Shown here piece by piece: positions 8,185 to 16,240 of a DNA stretch of 34,845 nucleotides. The notes under the pieces were generated by a model. That model was not told the origin of the DNA, ran no database searches, and worked only from the letters and a program-made list of their open reading frames with translations. The position numbers and the translations under genes are program-made. This stretch comes from Desulfatiglans sp. (GTDB taxonomy: Bacteria > Desulfobacterota > DSM-4660 > Desulfatiglandales > HGW-15), in NCBI GenBank assembly GCA_012513605.1, contig JAAZBV010000014.1, positions 1-34,845 on the forward strand. Reading direction: 5' to 3'. Every line of letters begins with the position of its first letter. The stretch's first letter is position 1.

Positions 8185-8236
8185 GTAGAGACAAGTCCCG
8201 CAAGAGTAGAAGCGGGTAAATATGGCTTGTCTCTAC
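8185..8236. repeat. Nested palindromic hairpin with GTAGAGACAAG arms
   Basis: GTAGAGACAAG (8185-8195) pairs perfectly with CTTGTCTCTAC (8226-8236). Inside, CCCGC (8197-8201) pairs with GCGGG (8212-8216). It lies 17 bases after the stop at 8167 and is followed by GTTTTATT, so it may serve as a terminator. Its shape also resembles dispersed GTAGAGAC-ended palindromes known from other bacteria. Confidence 0.6.
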
Positions 8237-8603
8237 GTTTTATTCTTAACCTCAAACTATATATCGTTGTTTCAATATGCTCTGGCCTTTTTTTAAGATG
8301 GCCTAATGCCTTTTCATCCTATGAAATATTTCCTTTTCAGGCTGATTTGTAACATGGTTTTTTATAACGCTTAAATAAATTGGCTAAGGGTCATAATTGG
8401 CTAATATATTGAAATAATATTGTAATTGTAAATGTTACCGTTTGGAGTATGCCTACTCAGACCGGTTTTGCACCCCTTTTACACACCTGAACACATGGAA
8501 TTAATTCACAAATTAAAAAAAATGCATCCTGGTGTGTTTTTTCTTAAAGTTTATTAAAGGGCATACCGATAAAAAAAGTGAATCACGGCTGATGCTGTGT
8601 AAA

Positions 8604-8641
8604 ATGCTCATGATGATTGCGTTAAAATTTATCATGAGCAT
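8604..8641. repeat. 11-bp inverted repeat upstream of the TPR gene
   Basis: ATGCTCATGAT (8604-8614) and ATCATGAGCAT (8631-8641) are perfect inverted copies separated by 16 bases, about 140 bases upstream of the secreted TPR gene. No T-run follows on either strand, so it is more like an operator or structured leader than a terminator. The role is unknown. Confidence 0.4.
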
Positions 8642-8780
8642 AATTTAGCAACTTACTACCTGGTTATCATTTACGATGTTATTAACTGAAACACCAATCT
8701 GCTTAATCAGGATTTAGTACAGGGTAATGCGGAAAACCGCTGTTTTGATAAAAGAATTAATTTATTCGGAGGGTATCAAT

Positions 8781-9212
8781 ATGAAATCATTAACAAAAAT
8801 ATTACTTACAACTTTAGTGCTGGCATTCTTTTCAACTACTGCTTTTGGACAGCACGAACTCTACAACAGCTTGAACAAAAGAATGGGAATACTGTATAAA
8901 GGCGGAAAGATCATGGAAGCTATTGCTACCGCTCAGGAAGTTGTAAAGGTTGCAGAAGAGACATTTGGAAAAAACCATGCTTTTTATTCAGCATCACTTG
9001 AAAACCTTGCACTTCTCTATGTTGCAGATGGGAAAAATGACAAGGCTGCTGATTTATATGAGCAGTCATTTGGAGTGAGAGAAGGTCTGGTTGGGAAAAA
9101 TGATCCAAAGCTTAAAGATGTACTTGAGAAATTACAGAAATGCTATGAGGCAATGAAGGCGAACGATAAGGTTGAAAATACAAAAGCCAGGATGGCAAGC
9201 CTTCAGAGCTAG
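8781..9212 (+). CDS. Secreted small TPR protein
   Basis: A 143-residue protein with a signal peptide (MKSLTKILLTTLVLAFF, cleavage near AFG/QHE). It then has two or so tetratricopeptide-like helix pairs. One is of the kinesin-light-chain type (AQEVVKVAEETFGKNHAFYS, SLENLALLYVADGKNDKAADLYEQ, REGLVGKNDPKLKDVLEKL). Such repeats mediate protein-protein contacts and no enzyme activity is expected. The ATG at 8781 is chosen for GGAGGG 7 bases upstream; the frame extends to 8727 without one. It stands alone in the transcript, with a strong terminator 50 bases after the stop. Confidence 0.85.
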   Translation: MKSLTKILLTTLVLAFFSTTAFGQHELYNSLNKRMGILYKGGKIMEAIATAQEVVKVAEETFGKNHAFYSASLENLALLYVADGKNDKAADLYEQSFGVREGLVGKNDPKLKDVLEKLQKCYEAMKANDKVENTKARMASLQS

Positions 9213-9261
9213 TATCTCTGCCAGAAAATAAAATAAAAGCTTTTATTTAGTATAAAAATTA

Positions 9262-9295
9262 AAGCCCCGTTCAATGAACGGGGCTTTTTTTATTT
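9262..9295 (+). terminator. Rho-independent terminator after the TPR gene
   Basis: AAGCCCCGTTC (9262-9272) and GAACGGGGCTT (9276-9286) form an 11-bp stem with a 3-base loop, followed by a run of T. The opposite strand is also followed by T-rich DNA, but the nearest gene pointing that way is far off. Confidence 0.9.
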
Positions 9296-9348
9296 CCTGT
9301 TTTCTGGTATATATGGTTTTTTCATATAGCAGAAAAGGGGCAGGCATT

Positions 9349-9930
9349 ATGGGTAGAAAAATAGTAATTGTTCATGGGGGGCCTCGGAAGATGGGTAATA
9401 CAAGGGCCATTACAAAAATAGCAATCGAATCAGCAAGGGAACATGGCGCTAAAGTTGATGAGATAGATGCCATTAATCTAACATTCAAGGCACCCGGATG
9501 TATTGCGTGTTTCAAGTGCCAGGAATCAGATCAGTATAAATGCATTATCGATGACGAGGTTGCTGCAAAGGTGGCTGCGCTCCCTTTATATGACGTGATT
9601 ACACTCTCTGCTCCGATCTACTGGTGGAGTTACCCAGCCCAGTTGAAGATATTCATAGACCGCATATTTTCACTTGTAAAGCTGCAAGGGAATGAGCACA
9701 GGTCCGCGTTGAGCGGTAAAACAATGGCCCTCATTGCCACAGGAGGAGGGGAGCTTGAGAATAACCTCAATCTCCTTGAGGCCCAGTGGCGCAACCCGGC
9801 TGATATGATGGGGTGTAAATTCATATCCTCTCTTTTTCCTGATGTTTTACCGGAAGAGGGATTTCTTACCAAAAATCCCGATGCGGTTAAAAAGGCCAAA
9901 GAGTTTGGACGGCTGCTTGCTATGGCTTGA
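9349..9930 (+). CDS. NAD(P)H-dependent FMN reductase / flavodoxin-fold protein
   Basis: A 193-residue flavodoxin-like protein. The FMN phosphate-binding loop HGGPRKMGNT is at residues 9-18. A Cys cluster follows: Cys51, Cys54, Cys57 and Cys65 (GCIACFKCQESDQYKCIIDD), typical of iron-sulfur flavoprotein-like NADPH-dependent FMN reductases. SAPIYWWSYPAQLKIFIDR is the conserved FMN-ring loop of this family. The likely role is electron transfer or reduction of quinones or small acceptors. A longer frame to 9274 overlaps the preceding terminator, so the ATG at 9349, with a GGGG/AGG stretch upstream, is preferred. Whether the Cys cluster really binds Fe-S is not certain: the spacing differs from the compact CX2CX2CX4-7C of archaeal Isf proteins only slightly. 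Confidence 0.87.
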   Translation: MGRKIVIVHGGPRKMGNTRAITKIAIESAREHGAKVDEIDAINLTFKAPGCIACFKCQESDQYKCIIDDEVAAKVAALPLYDVITLSAPIYWWSYPAQLKIFIDRIFSLVKLQGNEHRSALSGKTMALIATGGGELENNLNLLEAQWRNPADMMGCKFISSLFPDVLPEEGFLTKNPDAVKKAKEFGRLLAMA

Positions 9931-10054
9931 TCCGATTTTAAATATAGACTTGAAAAATTATATTCAAGATGATTAAATTCCCTGTCGATAATGATAAATA
10001 ATATTTTTTCCATCAAATTAGTAAGCAAATATATAAATTTTAAAAGAGAGTAAT

Positions 10055-11698
10055 ATGGAATATTCAATAAGCCCTGAAGGTGAAAAGTTTAAAATACCTT
10101 CAGATGAGGATTATAAAAAGGAATATGATAAACTGGTAAAGATTGCAGAGGAACAGAAAAAGCAGGGTCGCGAGATAGTTGTTGTCATGGGGCTTGGTTT
10201 TGTTGGCGCTGTTATGGCTGGCGTTGTAGCCGATTCTGTTGATAAAAAAACAGGCGAACCAAAAAAGTTTGTTATTGGTATGCAGAGGCCCAGCCCGAGG
10301 AGCTTCTGGAAGATTCCGCTTTTTAACAGGGGCGTATCACCTGTAAAGGCAGAAGACCCTGAAGTGGCGCCCATGATAGCCCGCTGTGTAAACGACAAAA
10401 AGACCATGATTGCCACGTATACCTATGATGCCCTGAAACTTGCTGATGTGCTTGTGGTTGATGTGCAGTGCGACTATATGAAACAGAGCCTGGGTGATCT
10501 CAAAACAGGACACGCTGAAATCACTGCACTTGAAGAGAGCTTCAAAATAATCGGTGAAAAGATTAACCCGAATTGTCTTGTGCTTATTGAAACAACAGTG
10601 CCTCCGGGAACCACCGAATATGTAGCCTATCCCCATATCAAAAAGGCGTTCAGAAACAGGGGTATTGATGCTGAACCGCTTCTCTCTCACAGCTATGAAA
10701 GGGTTATGCCCGGTAAGAATTATGTAAGTTCAGTAAGGGATTTCTGGCGTGTATGCAGCGGCATAAACATGGAAAGCAGGGAAAAGGTGACTCAGTTTCT
10801 GTCTGATGTACTCAATGTTGAAAAATTCCCCCTCACAGTTCTTGATAAACCAATAGAAAGTGAGACCTGCAAGATCGTGGAAAACAGTTACAGGGCGACT
10901 ATACTTGCCTTTATGGATGAATGGAGCCAGTTTGCCGAGACAAACGGGGTTGACCTCATCAAGGTGATAAATGCCATAAAGATCAGGCCTACCCATAATA
11001 ATATGATATTCCCCGGCCCCGGTATCGGAGGCTATTGCCTTCCAAAGGATGGCGGGCTTGGTCTATGGGCCTATAAACATCTTATGGGTTTTGAAAATGA
11101 TATCTTCAAGATCACACCTGAGGCTATCAATATTAATGACACAAGGGCCCTGCGTGCTGCCCAGCTTGCGCGTGATGCCTTAAGAAACATGGGAAAGATC
11201 GTCGCAGCATCCAAAATCGCTGTATTGGGGGCATCATACCGGGAGGATGTGGGTGATACCAGATACAGCGGTTCAGAGATCATTGTAAGGAAGCTTACTG
11301 AAATGGGGGCAGAGGTACTTGCCCATGACCCCTATGTTGACCACTGGTGGGAACTTGAAAACCAGGACACATATCCGGCTGTTGGTGCAAGCTGGTCAAG
11401 ATTTTTCAGGAACCAGGAACATATGACCGAATTCAGGATGTCTAAATCTATGGAAGAGGCAGTTAAAAATGCAGACTGTATTATACTGGCTGTAAGACAT
11501 CATGAATATCTCAACCTTAAGCCGGAGGATCTGGTTAAGATGGCTGGCGGCCCAATAGCAGTGGTAGACTGCTTTGGAATATTGAATGATGAAAAGATCG
11601 AGAGATATTTTGAGCTTGGGTGCGAGGTCAAAGGGCTTGGCAGGGGCCATATAAACCGGATAAAGGAAAAGGTGCGTAAACAGAAGATGGCAAAATAA
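10055..11698 (+). CDS. Nucleotide-sugar dehydrogenase (UDP-glucose/GDP-mannose dehydrogenase family)
   Basis: The family oxidises the C6 alcohol of a nucleotide sugar to a uronic acid with two NAD+, supplying polysaccharide precursors. The 547-residue protein has an N-terminal Rossmann motif GLGFVG (46-51). Next come ETTVPPGT (179-186), substrate/catalytic residues in ETCKIVENSYRA (Lys273, Asn277) and the active-site Cys328 in GPGIGGYCLPKD. The C-terminal domain holds ASYREDVGDTRYS and HDPYVD. It is longer than the usual 430-450 residues, with an extra 40-residue charged N-terminal segment and an insertion at about residues 65-100. The exact sugar cannot be told; UDP-N-acetyl-mannosamine/galactosamine and UDP-glucose types are possible. 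It stands alone, with no glycosyltransferase neighbours. Confidence 0.9.
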   Translation: MEYSISPEGEKFKIPSDEDYKKEYDKLVKIAEEQKKQGREIVVVMGLGFVGAVMAGVVADSVDKKTGEPKKFVIGMQRPSPRSFWKIPLFNRGVSPVKAEDPEVAPMIARCVNDKKTMIATYTYDALKLADVLVVDVQCDYMKQSLGDLKTGHAEITALEESFKIIGEKINPNCLVLIETTVPPGTTEYVAYPHIKKAFRNRGIDAEPLLSHSYERVMPGKNYVSSVRDFWRVCSGINMESREKVTQFLSDVLNVEKFPLTVLDKPIESETCKIVENSYRATILAFMDEWSQFAETNGVDLIKVINAIKIRPTHNNMIFPGPGIGGYCLPKDGGLGLWAYKHLMGFENDIFKITPEAININDTRALRAAQLARDALRNMGKIVAASKIAVLGASYREDVGDTRYSGSEIIVRKLTEMGAEVLAHDPYVDHWWELENQDTYPAVGASWSRFFRNQEHMTEFRMSKSMEEAVKNADCIILAVRHHEYLNLKPEDLVKMAGGPIAVVDCFGILNDEKIERYFELGCEVKGLGRGHINRIKEKVRKQKMAK

Positions 11699-11833
11699 CT
11701 TCTGTGGTCTCCCGGCCGATACATGCCGATATGCTTTTCGTAATCTGCATGTATCGTTTATGAATCCTCAAAACCTTTTCATTATGAAGAGTGCATGTCA
11801 TTTAAAGAAATTCATATCTGTATATAAAAAGAA

Positions 11834-11869
11834 AAACCCATCTTCCTGAGAATCAGGTAGATGGGTTTC
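11834..11869 (-). terminator. Terminator-like hairpin oriented to the minus strand
   Basis: AAACCCATCT..CCTGA pairs with TCAGG..AGATGGGTTT, about 15 paired positions with a short GAA/TTC loop. In the minus direction it is followed by TTTCTTTTTATA, a good U-tract. In the plus direction CGGGAGGG follows. No annotated minus-strand gene ends here, so it may close an unannotated small RNA or act for the plus-strand dehydrogenase in a weak form. Confidence 0.5.
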
Positions 11870-12152
11870 GGGAGGGTGAACACATCAATTCTGTAAATTT
11901 ATAAGTCTTGGCCCCTGCTCTTTTACAGGGGAAGCCTTTAAATGAACAATAAATTATGTGTTCATTTAACCGTCTGTGTTTCAATATCTGTGCCATTATA
12001 GATGTTTTGAGCTGTACTTCATTTATTAAAATGTGGAATGTAATTAAGCATAGAATTCAATATATTAAAGGCCTGTTTCATGCGTTTGTCTTTATTTTGC
12101 CTTTTAGGTTATTTATCAGTGATGTATGCATATATAAAAAACAGCTTATCCA

Positions 12153-12189
12153 GCACATATAAATGTGCATGATGCACATATTTATGTGC
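12153..12189. repeat. 37-bp near-perfect palindrome
   Basis: The arms of 18 bases around a central G at 12171 match at 16 of 18 positions. The core is TGTGCAT-G-ATGCACA and the outer ends are GCACATA/TATGTGC. It lies 85 bases before the membrane TPR gene start. Its symmetry suits a dimeric DNA-binding protein's operator, or a cruciform or repeat element. Confidence 0.6.
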
Positions 12190-12273
12190 GTATAGGCGGG
12201 TATCCATATTCAGGTTCAGTCTTTTAAAAGACTCAATTCAGATAACAATAGGATAAAGTAAAGGGGCATTGAA

Positions 12274-12903
12274 TTGGAAAAAAAAGAGAGAATAATACTG
12301 GTAACAACAGTCTCTGTTTTTTTCTGTCTGTTAACCCTGCTGATCATACTTGCAATTGGCTCAGATAAAACGGGTTTTGTCAATCCAGAGGCACCTGTTA
12401 AGAATGAAGCTGAAATCAATATCGATTCAGAGTTAAAAAAGATAGAGATATTGATTAAAATGGGCTTTGAAAATGCTGACATATACTATAACCGCGGCTG
12501 GATTTACAGCTGGGTGGGGCGGAATGATCTGGCAATAAAGGATTATTCCAGCGCACTTGAGCTGGATAATCAATATGTCGATGCCTATTTTAACAGGGGA
12601 CTAATATACATGAAGGAAAAAAATTACCCTGAAGCGATCTCTGATTTCACTGATGTTATAAAATCAGACCCTACGATGTCTGATGCCTTTTGTAACAGGG
12701 GTAATGCCTATTTGAAAACAGGCAAGGTTGAACAGGCCCTGGAGGATTACACAAAGGCAATCAGCTTAAATGATAAAGACCCTGACCTTTATTATAACAG
12801 GGCCTTTGTATACAGGGCCCTGGGGCGTTTAAAGGATGCAGATACTGATTTGGAAAAGGCTGAGGCGCTTGGACTTAAGACCGAAAAGTTAAAAAGACAA
12901 TGA
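12274..12903 (+). CDS. Membrane-anchored TPR protein
   Basis: A 209-residue protein starting at TTG (12274), with AGGGG 7 bases upstream. Residues 6-30 form one hydrophobic segment, so the protein is anchored in the inner membrane, probably with the repeats outside. From about residue 65 there are four TPR units in a row, with the recurrent YYNRGW..., YFNRGLIYM, FCNRGNAYLKTG and YYNRAFVYRALGR pattern. The NRG/NRA variant is common in bacterial TPR proteins. It is a scaffold with no catalytic motif. The next gene, a FAD/NAD(P) protein, starts 25 bases after its stop and is probably co-transcribed. Confidence 0.87.
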   Translation: MEKKERIILVTTVSVFFCLLTLLIILAIGSDKTGFVNPEAPVKNEAEINIDSELKKIEILIKMGFENADIYYNRGWIYSWVGRNDLAIKDYSSALELDNQYVDAYFNRGLIYMKEKNYPEAISDFTDVIKSDPTMSDAFCNRGNAYLKTGKVEQALEDYTKAISLNDKDPDLYYNRAFVYRALGRLKDADTDLEKAEALGLKTEKLKRQ

Positions 12904-12928
12904 AGTTAAATTCAGAGGGTAATTCTTC

Positions 12929-14440
12929 ATGCATAAAAAGAATATCTCAGTTGCAATAATAGGGGCAGGCGCAAGCGGAACCATACTTGCTCATCAGATA
13001 CTTGAAAAGGCATCTCTTATATCTGATGCTGGAGTAAAAATATATCTGATAGAAAAAGATGGTGATCACGGGCCAGGTCTTGCCTATAGTACCCCTCTGC
13101 CAGCCCATATCTTGAACATGAGAGCAGATACCCTGGGGGTGATAAATGGTGACCCACTGCATTTTGTTAAATGGCTTGAAGGTTATGATAGTAAATCAAA
13201 GGCATCATGGGTAGATATTAACTATCCTCCCAGAAATGTTTACGGGGAATATCTCAGGGCAGTGCTTGACCTGACTATAAAAAAGGCAGGCTCATGCAGC
13301 TGTTCAATAGAAATTATTTCAGGCGAGGCGGTTGATGTTGATAATAATGGCAGGGCTTTCTGTGTGAGAATGGCAGTTGGGGGTGTAATAGACGCAGAAA
13401 ATGTTGTTTTAGCCCCTGGTAATTTCCCTGGAGCTTTTCTATCGGAACTGAAGGAGACGAAGGGGTATATTCCTTACCCCTGGCCTGTATCTGATATTAC
13501 AGATAATATCCCCAGGGATAAACCTGTGTGCATTCTGGGGGCAGGGCTGAGTGCTATTGATACCCTGATTACCCTTCTTGAAAACGGGCACACAGAGAAA
13601 ATCACATTTTTATCAAGGAATGGCCTTTTACCAAAGGTACAGGGGCCAGCCTTTGACTACCAGCTTAAATATGTGAATAAAGAAAATATAGATAGATTAC
13701 TTTCCGAATCAGATGATAACAGCATCTCATTTGATCAGGTAAAGAGACTTTATATGGATGAGGTGGAGGGTGCTGCAGGTAATAAGATCAATTGGCTGGA
13801 TGTCTTTAATCCCCAGGGGGCTGCTGACCAGATCCTTGAGATGGATATCTCAAGGGCAGAATCAGGTGTTATCCCATATCAGGCAGCACTGACATCATCA
13901 GGGCCTCTCACAGGGTACATCTGGAACAGCATGTCTATTGATGACAGGATGCGGTTTGACAGGGAATACAAAACAGTATGGGCAGTCTACAGACACCCCA
14001 TGCCTTTAATAAATGCAAAAAAGATTTTAAAAGCCCTGAGGTCGGGTCAGCTTGATATTCAGCAGGGGCGTACCAGTATCAGGCCAGGGAGTAAAGGCGG
14101 TTTTGAAATAGATGTCACAACCAGGCTGGGTGTCCCTTTTGTATTAAAGGCCCCCTGTATTATCAATGCAACAGGCCAGGAGACAGACATTACAAAATTT
14201 GAAAGTATCCTGATAAAAAGGCTCATCAAAAAAGGTTCTATATTCCCCCATCCTAATGGTGGAATATATGTTGATTTTTACACTTCAGTTGTAAAAGAAA
14301 AAAGCGGAAAGGGTATCCATGGTTTATATGCACTTGGTGAGATAACCAGGGGGGTGCATTTTTTTACAAATGGGGTTGTCCCTAATATGGTCAGCTCTGG
14401 CCGGATTTCTGACAGCATACTGGGGGAAAATTGGTGTTAA
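12929..14440 (+). CDS. FAD/NAD(P)-binding protein, YdhS-like
   Basis: A 503-residue putative oxidoreductase. The N-terminal dinucleotide-binding motif IIGAGASG is at residues 10-17, followed by the characteristic HGPGLAYSTPLPAHILNMRA. This segment marks the FAD-NAD(P)-binding family that includes E. coli YdhS. A second nucleotide-binding motif CILGAGLSAIDTL lies near residue 200. The C-terminus carries INATGQETDI and LYALGEITRGVHFFTNGV, typical FAD contacts. The substrate is unknown in this family. A GAGGG site lies about 9 bases before the ATG. It appears to form a two-gene unit with the TPR protein upstream and converges on the M48 protease gene with only 14 bases between stops. Confidence 0.88.
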   Translation: MHKKNISVAIIGAGASGTILAHQILEKASLISDAGVKIYLIEKDGDHGPGLAYSTPLPAHILNMRADTLGVINGDPLHFVKWLEGYDSKSKASWVDINYPPRNVYGEYLRAVLDLTIKKAGSCSCSIEIISGEAVDVDNNGRAFCVRMAVGGVIDAENVVLAPGNFPGAFLSELKETKGYIPYPWPVSDITDNIPRDKPVCILGAGLSAIDTLITLLENGHTEKITFLSRNGLLPKVQGPAFDYQLKYVNKENIDRLLSESDDNSISFDQVKRLYMDEVEGAAGNKINWLDVFNPQGAADQILEMDISRAESGVIPYQAALTSSGPLTGYIWNSMSIDDRMRFDREYKTVWAVYRHPMPLINAKKILKALRSGQLDIQQGRTSIRPGSKGGFEIDVTTRLGVPFVLKAPCIINATGQETDITKFESILIKRLIKKGSIFPHPNGGIYVDFYTSVVKEKSGKGIHGLYALGEITRGVHFFTNGVVPNMVSSGRISDSILGENWC

Positions 14441-14454
14441 TAACCGCCTCTTTC

Positions 14455-15897
14455 CTACCGGTTACCTGGTTGGAAAAATGAATTATCCTTTTTCTTTAAT
14501 TTTTTATATTCTTCATCAATACGACTGATAGATTCATCAATCTTTTTCATCAGGTCAAGGTCGTCACCTGCTTCCCTTTTTGCCTCCATATAATGGAAAT
14601 ATGCCTCTCTGATATTTTTTGATTGTTCATGAAAAAGACCAAAATTATAGTGGGCATGTCCCAGCCTGTTTATCTTGCCATAGGAATACCCGAGGCTGTA
14701 AAAGACATAATCCTCAACAGGCTTAAGTAATTTGAGCCTTTCATAAATATCAATTGTTTTATCAAAGTCTCCGGCATTTTCATATATAGTTGTCAATGTC
14801 AAAAGGCTTATCTTGTCATCCGCATTTTTATTTATGGCCTCCTTCAGTATTGAAACGGCCTTATCTGTATCACCATTCGACTGGTATGCTTCACTCAGGT
14901 AGCTTATGGCAGGAGCTGGATCAGTAAGAGTCTTTACTGCCTTTTCAAGATGGGTTATTGAACCTTTATACTCTCCTTTTTCTTTGAGGATTATTCCCAT
15001 TCCGAGGTTGGCAAGTGGCGATTCAGGGTTTTTTGCAAGCTCAAATGAAAAATAATTGGTCATCTCTTCCCTTTGTTCATATTTTGCCATGATTACTGTC
15101 CTGAAGATCGGGTACAGCTCTCTGAATACCTGACCTTCTTTTTTTGATACAACCACATAGGGGTTTTTAAGAATGGATTCTATGTTTGCTATCCTTTCAG
15201 GCCCAATGGGATGTGTAAGCAGATATGCAGGGACTTCGTTAACCCCCCAGTGTCCTGCCTGTAGTTTTTTATGTACCCTTTTTATTGCTGCAGGGTCAAA
15301 ACCAGCTTCAAGTGCATACTTGAACCCTGCCTGATCTGCCTGGCGCTCTGCATCTCTGCTGTAAGCAAGCTGTTTCTGTTGCACAGCAGCCATAGAGCCC
15401 ATCATAACAGCCCCTGATGCCTCCCCGCCAACAAGTATACCAGCAAGCATTCCCAGCATAGAGGCAGCTGTAAGTTTCGTAGATTGATCATACTGTTGGG
15501 ATATATGGCGGTTTGAAACGTGCGCTATTTCGTGGCACATAACCGCTGTAAGTTCATCGATCTCATCCATTACCCTTATGAGACCGGTATTAACAACGAT
15601 ATGCCCCCCTGGGCCTGCAAAAGCATTTATTTCTTCATTCTTTACCGCATAGAACCGGTATTTAAAGTGCCTTGTTTCAACGGATTGGAGCAGGTAATTG
15701 CCCAGATCATTAATGTAGTGATCAATAAAGGGGTCATTTACTACCTCAAGCTGCTGCTTTATGGCAAGGGCAAATTCCTCCCCTTTCTTTTCTTCCTCTG
15801 CGAGGGTGAGAGCATTTATGGTGCTGATTTGTATAAGCGTAGAAAGGGCAACAAGCAGCGTAATATAAAACCTATTTTTTATCCTTTTTGGGGGCAT
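14455..15897 (-). CDS. M48 family metalloprotease with TPR repeats (BepA-like)
   Basis: A 480-residue periplasmic zinc protease. The signal peptide is at residues 5-30 (ISTINAL/TLA). The zinc motif HEIAH is at 122-126 with the third ligand Glu184 in RDAERQAD. NAFAGPGGHIVVNTGLI (91-107) is typical of M48 proteins. The C-terminal half (about 285-460) contains TPR helices (NLGMGIILKEKGEYKGSI, AISYLSEAYQSNGDTDKAV, ENAGDFDKTIDIYERL). This architecture matches BepA/YfgC, which works at the BAM complex and degrades stalled outer-membrane proteins such as LptD. A link to the LPS-export genes at 30-33 kb is only suggestive. The start overlaps the rsfS end by 26 bases and the ribosome site is weak, fitting translational coupling. 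It is the last gene of the run. Confidence 0.9.
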   Translation of the reverse strand: MPPKRIKNRFYITLLVALSTLIQISTINALTLAEEEKKGEEFALAIKQQLEVVNDPFIDHYINDLGNYLLQSVETRHFKYRFYAVKNEEINAFAGPGGHIVVNTGLIRVMDEIDELTAVMCHEIAHVSNRHISQQYDQSTKLTAASMLGMLAGILVGGEASGAVMMGSMAAVQQKQLAYSRDAERQADQAGFKYALEAGFDPAAIKRVHKKLQAGHWGVNEVPAYLLTHPIGPERIANIESILKNPYVVVSKKEGQVFRELYPIFRTVIMAKYEQREEMTNYFSFELAKNPESPLANLGMGIILKEKGEYKGSITHLEKAVKTLTDPAPAISYLSEAYQSNGDTDKAVSILKEAINKNADDKISLLTLTTIYENAGDFDKTIDIYERLKLLKPVEDYVFYSLGYSYGKINRLGHAHYNFGLFHEQSKNIREAYFHYMEAKREAGDDLDLMKKIDESISRIDEEYKKLKKKDNSFFQPGNR

Positions 15898-16240
15898 TGT
15901 TTTTTAACTCTATCCTTGGAGCCTCCATCCAGAGACCTTCCAGGTCATAGAAGGCTCTGACAGGCTCATAAAAAAGGTGGATAATAAGGTCACCATAATC
16001 CATCAGTATCCATTGGCCTTCGTTTTCCCCTTCTGTCCCGTAAGCCTTTAAGCCATGTTCCCTCATCTTTTCAATCAGGTGACGGCCTATTGATTGTACC
16101 TGCCTTGTGGAATTACCTCCGGCAATAAGAAAAAAATCAGCAAAGGAGGTCATTCCGCCAATATTAAACAGAACCGGGTCAACCGCCTTTCTTTCCATGA
16201 TAATATCTGCTGCAAGCAGCGCTTTGTCAAGAGACTTCAT
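15872..16240 (-). CDS. rsfS: Ribosomal silencing factor RsfS (Iojap/YbeB)
   Basis: A 122-residue single-domain protein that binds L14 and blocks subunit joining when nutrients are low. Conserved blocks FADFFLIAGGNSTRQVQSI (33-51) and EGENEGQWILMDYGDLIIHLF (70-90) are clear, as is the C-terminal AFYDLEGLWMEAP. The ATG directly abuts the stop of nadD (TAAATG), the usual nadD-rsfS pairing. Its last codons overlap the M48 gene start. The C-terminal PKKDKK tail is short and basic. No defects were seen. Confidence 0.95.
   Translation of the reverse strand: MKSLDKALLAADIIMERKAVDPVLFNIGGMTSFADFFLIAGGNSTRQVQSIGRHLIEKMREHGLKAYGTEGENEGQWILMDYGDLIIHLFYEPVRAFYDLEGLWMEAPRIELKNNAPKKDKK

Larger units (their letters stand above)
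8168..8780. other. 613-base intergenic region with two inverted repeats
   Basis: This AT-rich stretch lies between the split-barrel gene and the secreted TPR gene. It contains a nested hairpin at 8185-8236 and an 11-bp inverted repeat at 8604-8641, listed separately. The TPR gene's GGAGGG site lies at its right end. No convincing open frame was found. A longer frame for the TPR gene reaches back to 8727 but has no good ribosome site. Confidence 0.6.
11699..12273. other. 575-base structured intergenic region
   Basis: This AT-rich stretch holds several inverted repeats. CGATACATGC/GCATGTATCG lies at 11717-11756, shortly after the dehydrogenase stop. A long hairpin is at 11835-11868. CCCCTG/CAGGGG arms are near 11914-11933. 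A 37-bp near-palindrome is at 12153-12189. A 68-codon plus-strand frame (11956-12162) has no ribosome site or coding character and is not called. No known riboswitch was recognised. Confidence 0.55.

Noticed and set aside
8168..8780. Possible CRISPR or tandem array in this gap
   Set aside because: Only two unrelated inverted repeats are present; there is no direct-repeat/spacer periodicity here or elsewhere in the window.
11956..12162. 68-codon plus-strand frame in the structured intergenic region
   Set aside because: No ribosome site, Cys/Ile/Phe-rich AT-driven composition and no recognisable pattern; chance in AT-rich DNA.
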